Of a stretch of DNA of 39,013 nt, positions 35,502 to 39,013 are shown piece after piece. Below the pieces are notes generated by a model. That model saw only the letters and a list, made by a program, of their open reading frames with translations, was not told the DNA's origin and ran no database searches. A program made the translations under genes and the position numbers. The DNA comes from Candidatus Micrarchaeota archaeon UBA95 (GTDB lineage: Archaea; Micrarchaeota; Micrarchaeia; Norongarragalinales; Norongarragalinaceae), in the NCBI GenBank assembly GCA_002499405.1, contig DALH01000018.1, positions 1 through 39,013 on the forward strand, read 5' to 3'. How positions within the stretch are numbered: the stretch's first letter is position 1; the number at the start of each line of letters is the position of its first letter.

Positions 35502-36137
35502 ATGGCTGATTCGGACCCCGAATGCGGGGGTTTGACGTGCAAGGCGTGTTCTCCGCAGAAGCAGGCGTGCGCCGAAGACCGGCTTCTGGCAGCTTTTTAC
35601 CGCAAGATAATAGACCGGTACGAGGAACAGATCAGCTTCGGCGAGGAGAAGAGCGTCATAGAGTTGAAGAAACTCGTTGCGCCCTCAAAGGAAGTGGAGG
35701 AAGTAGCCAACTCGCTTTCAACGGCGTCCCCGGTTGAAGGCGCTTTCCCGGCCTTTGCTTCGCGCTGCCTTGAATTCCTGAAAGGCATAACGTTGCTTTC
35801 GTCCGGCCTCAAGTTTTCTTTTTGGTTGACTCCTTCGGAGACCTTGGAGTTGCGTGCCGGCGATTCAATGGACAAGGCAATCCTCCTGTGCTCTTTGTTG
35901 CTGGCAAAAGGGAGTTCCACGGCAGTTGTCCGCGTGGTTGAGCTGGATGACGGCGTGAAGCACGCCCTGGTATGCTTTTTGCACGGGGGTGCGGCATACG
36001 TCTTTGACGCGGCTCACTCCAAGTCGTGGTCGGGGCCATCCGTGGAAGAGGTTTTGTCGGAGGCGTGCGTGGACGGGAAGATGGTCGTGCGAAGCCTCTA
36101 CGAATTCAATTCCGAGTCGTATTCCTCCCTCCAGTAA
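35502..36137 (+). CDS. Transglutaminase-like fold protein, catalytic Cys replaced by Ser
   Basis: 211 residues. The N-terminus has several cysteines ('CGGLTCKACSPQKQACAE'), perhaps a metal site. The C-terminal half resembles the transglutaminase-like core: 'LELRAGDSMDKAILLCSLLL' (family GDCxDxAxLL, here Ser), 'VKHALVCFL' (His) and 'AYVFDAAHSK' (Asp). With Ser in place of Cys it may be inactive or a binding protein. CTTTATTTATTAAG lies about 26 bases before the ATG at 35502. Confidence 0.65.
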   Translation: MADSDPECGGLTCKACSPQKQACAEDRLLAAFYRKIIDRYEEQISFGEEKSVIELKKLVAPSKEVEEVANSLSTASPVEGAFPAFASRCLEFLKGITLLSSGLKFSFWLTPSETLELRAGDSMDKAILLCSLLLAKGSSTAVVRVVELDDGVKHALVCFLHGGAAYVFDAAHSKSWSGPSVEEVLSEACVDGKMVVRSLYEFNSESYSSLQ

Positions 36138-36191
36138 TCCAATTGTTTTAATACCCGGGGCTGGCTAATTAATTTCCTCGGTGTTTTTCCA

Positions 36192-36374
36192 ATGGCCGTC
36201 AAGGTAAATCATTCAAAGTGTATTGGGTGCGCGGGCTGCGTGGGCGTATGCCCGGTCCTCGCTTTGACTCTTGAAGAAAACAAGTTGTCGTGCGACGCCT
36301 CCAAATGCATTGACTGCGGCGCCTGCATCAAAATCTGCCCGTTCGGTGCGCTGTCAAAAGGGGATTCCAAATGA
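36192..36374 (+). CDS. 2[4Fe-4S] ferredoxin
   Basis: 60 residues with two complete cluster motifs: 'CIGCAGCVGVCP' and 'CIDCGACIKICP'. A small electron carrier. Its stop overlaps the geranylgeranyl reductase ATG by four bases, so it is probably the reductase's electron donor. TAATTAATTTCC lies about 24 bases before the ATG. Confidence 0.95.
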   Translation: MAVKVNHSKCIGCAGCVGVCPVLALTLEENKLSCDASKCIDCGACIKICPFGALSKGDSK

Positions 36375-37552
36375 GAACGGATTTTGATGCAATAGTTGTC
36401 GGGGGCGGCCCCGCGGGAACGAGTTTCGCGAGGAAGGCGGCCGAAGGAGGCATGAACGTTCTGGTCATCGAGAAAAAAAAGGACTTCGGGGTCCCAGTGC
36501 GTTGCGGCGAAGGGTTCAGCGAGCGCTGGAATCAGGTCCTTGAAATGAACGTTTCGGACGCGGACTTGGGCGCGCGCATGAAGGGCGCTGCAGTGTTCGC
36601 CCCGAATGGAAAAAAAATAGTTTTGGTTAACGACCAGACCACGGGATACGTTTTGGAACGCAAGATGTTTGACAAGCGCCTGGCCTTGGAGGCGGGGCGC
36701 GCCGGCGCAACGCTTCTCCCCAAGTCGCTGGCAATCGGCCTCGTAAAAGAAGGCAATAAAACCACGGGGCTCAGGGCGCTCCACGAAGGGGTTGAAAAGG
36801 TTTTCAAGGCGCCCCTCATCGTTTCCGCCGAAGGCATGGAGGCGAAAATCGCGCGCGAGGCGGGTTTTGACTGCAAGTACGACCCTTACGACGTTGATGC
36901 GTGCGTGGAGTACGAGATGGTGGGCGTGAAATGCGAGCCGTTGATAGCGTTATGGTTCGGCAACGAGATAGCGCCCCGCGGCTACGCGTGGGTTTTCCCG
37001 AAGGGCGTCGATTACGCCAACGTTGGAATAGGCGTGGGCGGTTCCACGGGCGCCGATCCGAAGAAGCTCCTCGACGACTTCATTGGGAACCACCCCGAAT
37101 TCTTCGGGGATGCAACCGTGGTGGAAGTCAAGGGCGGCGTCATAAGCGTGGGCGCGCCAATCAAGAAGATGACTTCGGACGGGTTCATGGTCATAGGGAC
37201 GGCCGCCCACCAGGTGGACCCGATTCACGGCGGCGGCATAGGCCTGGCAATTGAGGCGGGTCTGATAGCTGCAAAGCACGCGTTGAAGGCATTTGAATCC
37301 GGGGATTATTCGGATGCCGCGTTGTCGGGTTATGAAAAGGAGTGGCGCGGGCTGGAGGAAGAAAAGCTGGGGAAGCGCTTGAAGTTGCGCCACGTAATAG
37401 AAAAGTTGTCGGACGATGACTTCAATCACGTGTTCAATGAGACGCGGTCCAAGGACTTGGACGAGGTTTTGAACGGCCACTTCCAGGGGCTTGCCGCGCG
37501 AATAGTTTTGAAGAGACCGTCACTGTTAAAAGTTTTGAAGGTGTTGATATAA
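36371..37552 (+). CDS. Geranylgeranyl reductase (archaeal lipid saturation)
   Basis: 393 residues; FAD-dependent enzyme that reduces the double bonds of geranylgeranyl chains of archaeal membrane lipids. 'FDAIVVGGGPAGTSFARKAA' is the FAD-binding Rossmann motif, 'VPVRCGEGFS' is the substrate-side cysteine motif of the family, 'PRGYAWVFPKG' and 'GTAAHQVDPIHGGGIGLAIE' are the second FAD-contact region. Coupled to the preceding ferredoxin gene, with rpoK following after two bases. Confidence 0.93.
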   Translation: MRTDFDAIVVGGGPAGTSFARKAAEGGMNVLVIEKKKDFGVPVRCGEGFSERWNQVLEMNVSDADLGARMKGAAVFAPNGKKIVLVNDQTTGYVLERKMFDKRLALEAGRAGATLLPKSLAIGLVKEGNKTTGLRALHEGVEKVFKAPLIVSAEGMEAKIAREAGFDCKYDPYDVDACVEYEMVGVKCEPLIALWFGNEIAPRGYAWVFPKGVDYANVGIGVGGSTGADPKKLLDDFIGNHPEFFGDATVVEVKGGVISVGAPIKKMTSDGFMVIGTAAHQVDPIHGGGIGLAIEAGLIAAKHALKAFESGDYSDAALSGYEKEWRGLEEEKLGKRLKLRHVIEKLSDDDFNHVFNETRSKDLDEVLNGHFQGLAARIVLKRPSLLKVLKVLI

Positions 37553-37554
37553 GC

Positions 37555-37728
37555 ATGGCAACTGAATTGACGAAGTACGAAACCGCAAGAATAGTTGGAG
37601 CGCGCGCCCTGCAGTTGGCGATGGGCGCGCCGCCTTTGATTGAGTTGCCGGAGGGCACGGTTGACCCCGTGAAACTCGCGAAACTGGAGTTTGAGAAGAA
37701 GGTAATTCCCCTTCAAGTCGCCAAATAA
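37555..37728 (+). CDS. rpoK: DNA-directed RNA polymerase subunit K (omega/Rpb6 homologue)
   Basis: 57 residues, the normal size. 'LTKYETARIVGARALQLAMG' followed by 'APPLIELPEGTVDP' is the family signature; the C-terminus 'FEKKVIPLQV' contacts the largest subunit. It follows the reductase gene by two bases, so it is likely on the ferredoxin-reductase mRNA. Its stop is one base from the stop of the convergent ABC permease. Confidence 0.93.
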   Translation: MATELTKYETARIVGARALQLAMGAPPLIELPEGTVDPVKLAKLEFEKKVIPLQVAK

Positions 37729-37729
37729 C

Positions 37730-38962
37730 TTATTCGTATCTTAGGGCGTCGACGGGTTTCATTGAAGCCGCCTGTTTTGCCGGCAGGACGCCGGAGACGC
37801 TGCCGATTATGAATGAGAACAGGAGCGCGCCGACCACGAGTTCCAGTGAAAACGACGCTTTCAGGAGTTCGGTGCCGAGGGCTTGTTCCGCCACGATTTC
37901 CGTGATTTTTCCGAGGCCCATGCCGAGCAGGACGCCGATGCCGCCGCCTACCACTCCCAGGAGGCCTGATTCTATCAGGAATATTGAGAGGATGTCGTTG
38001 TTGGAGGCACCTATTGCTTTCATGATTCCGATTTGCTTGGTCCTTTCAAGGACGGACGTGTACATAGTGTTCATTATGCCCACGCCGCCGACGAGGAGCG
38101 AGATGGCTGCGATTCCAACGAGCATCGCCTGCACCACGGCGAGCATTGAATTAAAGGTGTCAACCAACTGTTCGGACGTGAGCACGGAAAACGTTTCTTC
38201 GCCTTCCTCTTCGTGCCGGGTCTTCCTCAGTTTTTCCTCTATGCGTTCGGCTACCTCCGACGGATTCGAGCCGGGCGTGACTTGGGCGTAAATCATTGAC
38301 ACGGTTTCGGGTTCGTCAAACAGTTTTCGCCCTGCATCCAGCGTGATGTATACCGAGGAGTCCTCTTTGCGGTTGCCCATGCTTTCAAGTATGCCGACGA
38401 CCTGGAATTCCTTGTTCGAGATGGTGATTTTTGACCCGGTTCGCAAGTCCTTCTCGAACAACCCGTCGGCGGCATAACTGCCAATAAGCACCTTGTCGTC
38501 GTCCCCATCCCCGAGTTTGCGTCCTTGCGCCAGGTTTACTTGTTCCATGTCCTCGAATATTTTTTGGGTGCTGCCGGTGGGAATTGCTATGACGAACGAA
38601 ACCTTTTTTTCGGAGCGGTATTCAACGCCCGCGCGTTTGTAGAGCAGGCCGTCCACGAGTTTGACTCCCCGCACTTTCTCAAGGTTTTTCACGTCCTTCT
38701 CGGTCAGCGAGATGTCGCTCAGTCCTCCCATGGAGGACATCATATCGCCCATTCCACCGGCGCCCGCCATAATGGTTATTTTGTCGCTCCCCATTTTCTC
38801 GAATTCGCCGACAACCGCTTTTTGCAGGCCGTCGCCGATGCTTATCAAGCCCACTACCGCTGCTATGCCGATGAATATGCCTACCATGGTGAGCAGGGAG
38901 CGGGTGCGGCGGTGCGCGAGGTTGCCGATGGCTATGCGGAAGTAATCCGTTAACTGGGTCAC
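37730..38962 (-). CDS. ABC transporter permease, MacB/FtsX type
   Basis: 410 residues from a GTG at 38962. One N-terminal helix ('RSLLTMVGIFIGIAAVVGLI'), a periplasm-like MacB core domain of about 230 residues, then three C-terminal helices ('AMLVGIAAISLLVGGVGIMN', 'SGLLGVVGGGIGVLLGMGL', 'LVVGALLFSFIIGSVSGVLP'). 'RTKQIGIMKAIGASNNDIL' is the coupling motif for the ATPase. Likely mechanotransmission or lipoprotein or peptide export. Its start overlaps an upstream gene by four bases. Confidence 0.92.
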   Translation of the reverse strand: MTQLTDYFRIAIGNLAHRRTRSLLTMVGIFIGIAAVVGLISIGDGLQKAVVGEFEKMGSDKITIMAGAGGMGDMMSSMGGLSDISLTEKDVKNLEKVRGVKLVDGLLYKRAGVEYRSEKKVSFVIAIPTGSTQKIFEDMEQVNLAQGRKLGDGDDDKVLIGSYAADGLFEKDLRTGSKITISNKEFQVVGILESMGNRKEDSSVYITLDAGRKLFDEPETVSMIYAQVTPGSNPSEVAERIEEKLRKTRHEEEGEETFSVLTSEQLVDTFNSMLAVVQAMLVGIAAISLLVGGVGIMNTMYTSVLERTKQIGIMKAIGASNNDILSIFLIESGLLGVVGGGIGVLLGMGLGKITEIVAEQALGTELLKASFSLELVVGALLFSFIIGSVSGVLPAKQAASMKPVDALRYE

Positions 38963-39013
38963 TTCTTTTTGAACCTCTTGTGCAGCCAGTAAGCCGCGTA
39001 ACCAACTATAAGG
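38959..39013 (-). CDS. C-terminal end of a gene upstream of the ABC permease
   Basis: Only 17 codons are visible: 'LIVGYAAYWLHKRFKKK' and TGA, the stop overlapping the permease GTG (GTGA). It reads as the end of a membrane helix followed by a basic cytoplasmic tail, so probably an anchored exported partner of the transporter. The gene continues beyond the right edge. Confidence 0.6.
   Translation of the reverse strand, partial: LIVGYAAYWLHKRFKKK

Overview
The window is chromosomal DNA of an archaeon. It carries the large clamp loader subunit RfcL, a Cdc48 AAA+ ATPase, transcription factor TFE, RNA polymerase subunit K, an archaeal histone, aTrm56, archaeal-type phosphoglycerate mutase, GTP-dependent dephospho-CoA kinase, a geranylgeranyl reductase for isoprenoid lipids, DTD2, NreA and class III (pilin-type) signal peptides. 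Genes are very tightly packed, with many 4-base start/stop overlaps. TATA boxes commonly lie about 24-30 bases upstream of the start codon, which implies mostly leaderless mRNAs. The compactness, short versions of several proteins and an unusual tRNA intron fit a DPANN-type lineage (Diapherotrites- or Micrarchaeota-like), but the lineage is an inference.

Layout: 1-3 kb holds DNA repair and replication genes (Nfo, a YchF-like GTPase, RfcL). 3-5.6 kb holds a cluster of small membrane and pilin-like proteins. 5.6-11.6 kb holds a site-2 protease, Cdc48, a stand-alone NFACT-R protein and topoisomerase I. 11.6-14.2 kb holds a KaiC-like ATPase and an isc operon led by a PadR-type regulator with a C-terminal cysteine cluster. 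14.2-16.7 kb holds three tRNA genes (Cys, Lys, initiator Met), a rhomboid protease, aTrm56 and TFE; the tRNA-Lys gene is interrupted by an apparent intron in its T-loop. 17-24.4 kb holds metabolism and housekeeping genes (dCTP deaminase, enolase, phosphoglycerate mutase, HD phosphohydrolase, methyltransferase, dephospho-CoA kinase, Nudix).

24.4-26.2 kb is mostly non-coding, AT-rich and repeat-bearing. Two near-identical 20-bp palindromes bracket it, it has several copies of a CCTGCCCA motif and a few weak origin-box-like sites, and it contains one hypothetical gene with an operator-like inverted repeat over its promoter.

26.2-30.2 kb is the highlight: a complete ubiquitin-like modification system. 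It has a ubiquitin-like protein ending in Gly-Gly, an E2 with catalytic cysteine, an Rpn11/CSN5-like JAMM deconjugase, a RING-type zinc protein fused to a winged helix, an E1-like activating enzyme, a long disordered acidic protein and two small unknown proteins. They sit in two divergent operons plus a neighbouring E1 operon. Similar gene sets are known from Caldiarchaeum and Asgard archaea. With Cdc48 and an NFACT-R protein in the same window it could form a protein-tagging and quality-control route.

30.2-39 kb holds D-aminoacyl-tRNA deacylase, NreA (with a PCNA-binding tail), an Orc/Cdc6-like AAA+ protein, a histone, a RecJ-like DHH phosphoesterase, a transglutaminase-like protein, a ferredoxin/geranylgeranyl reductase pair, RpoK and an ABC transporter permease.
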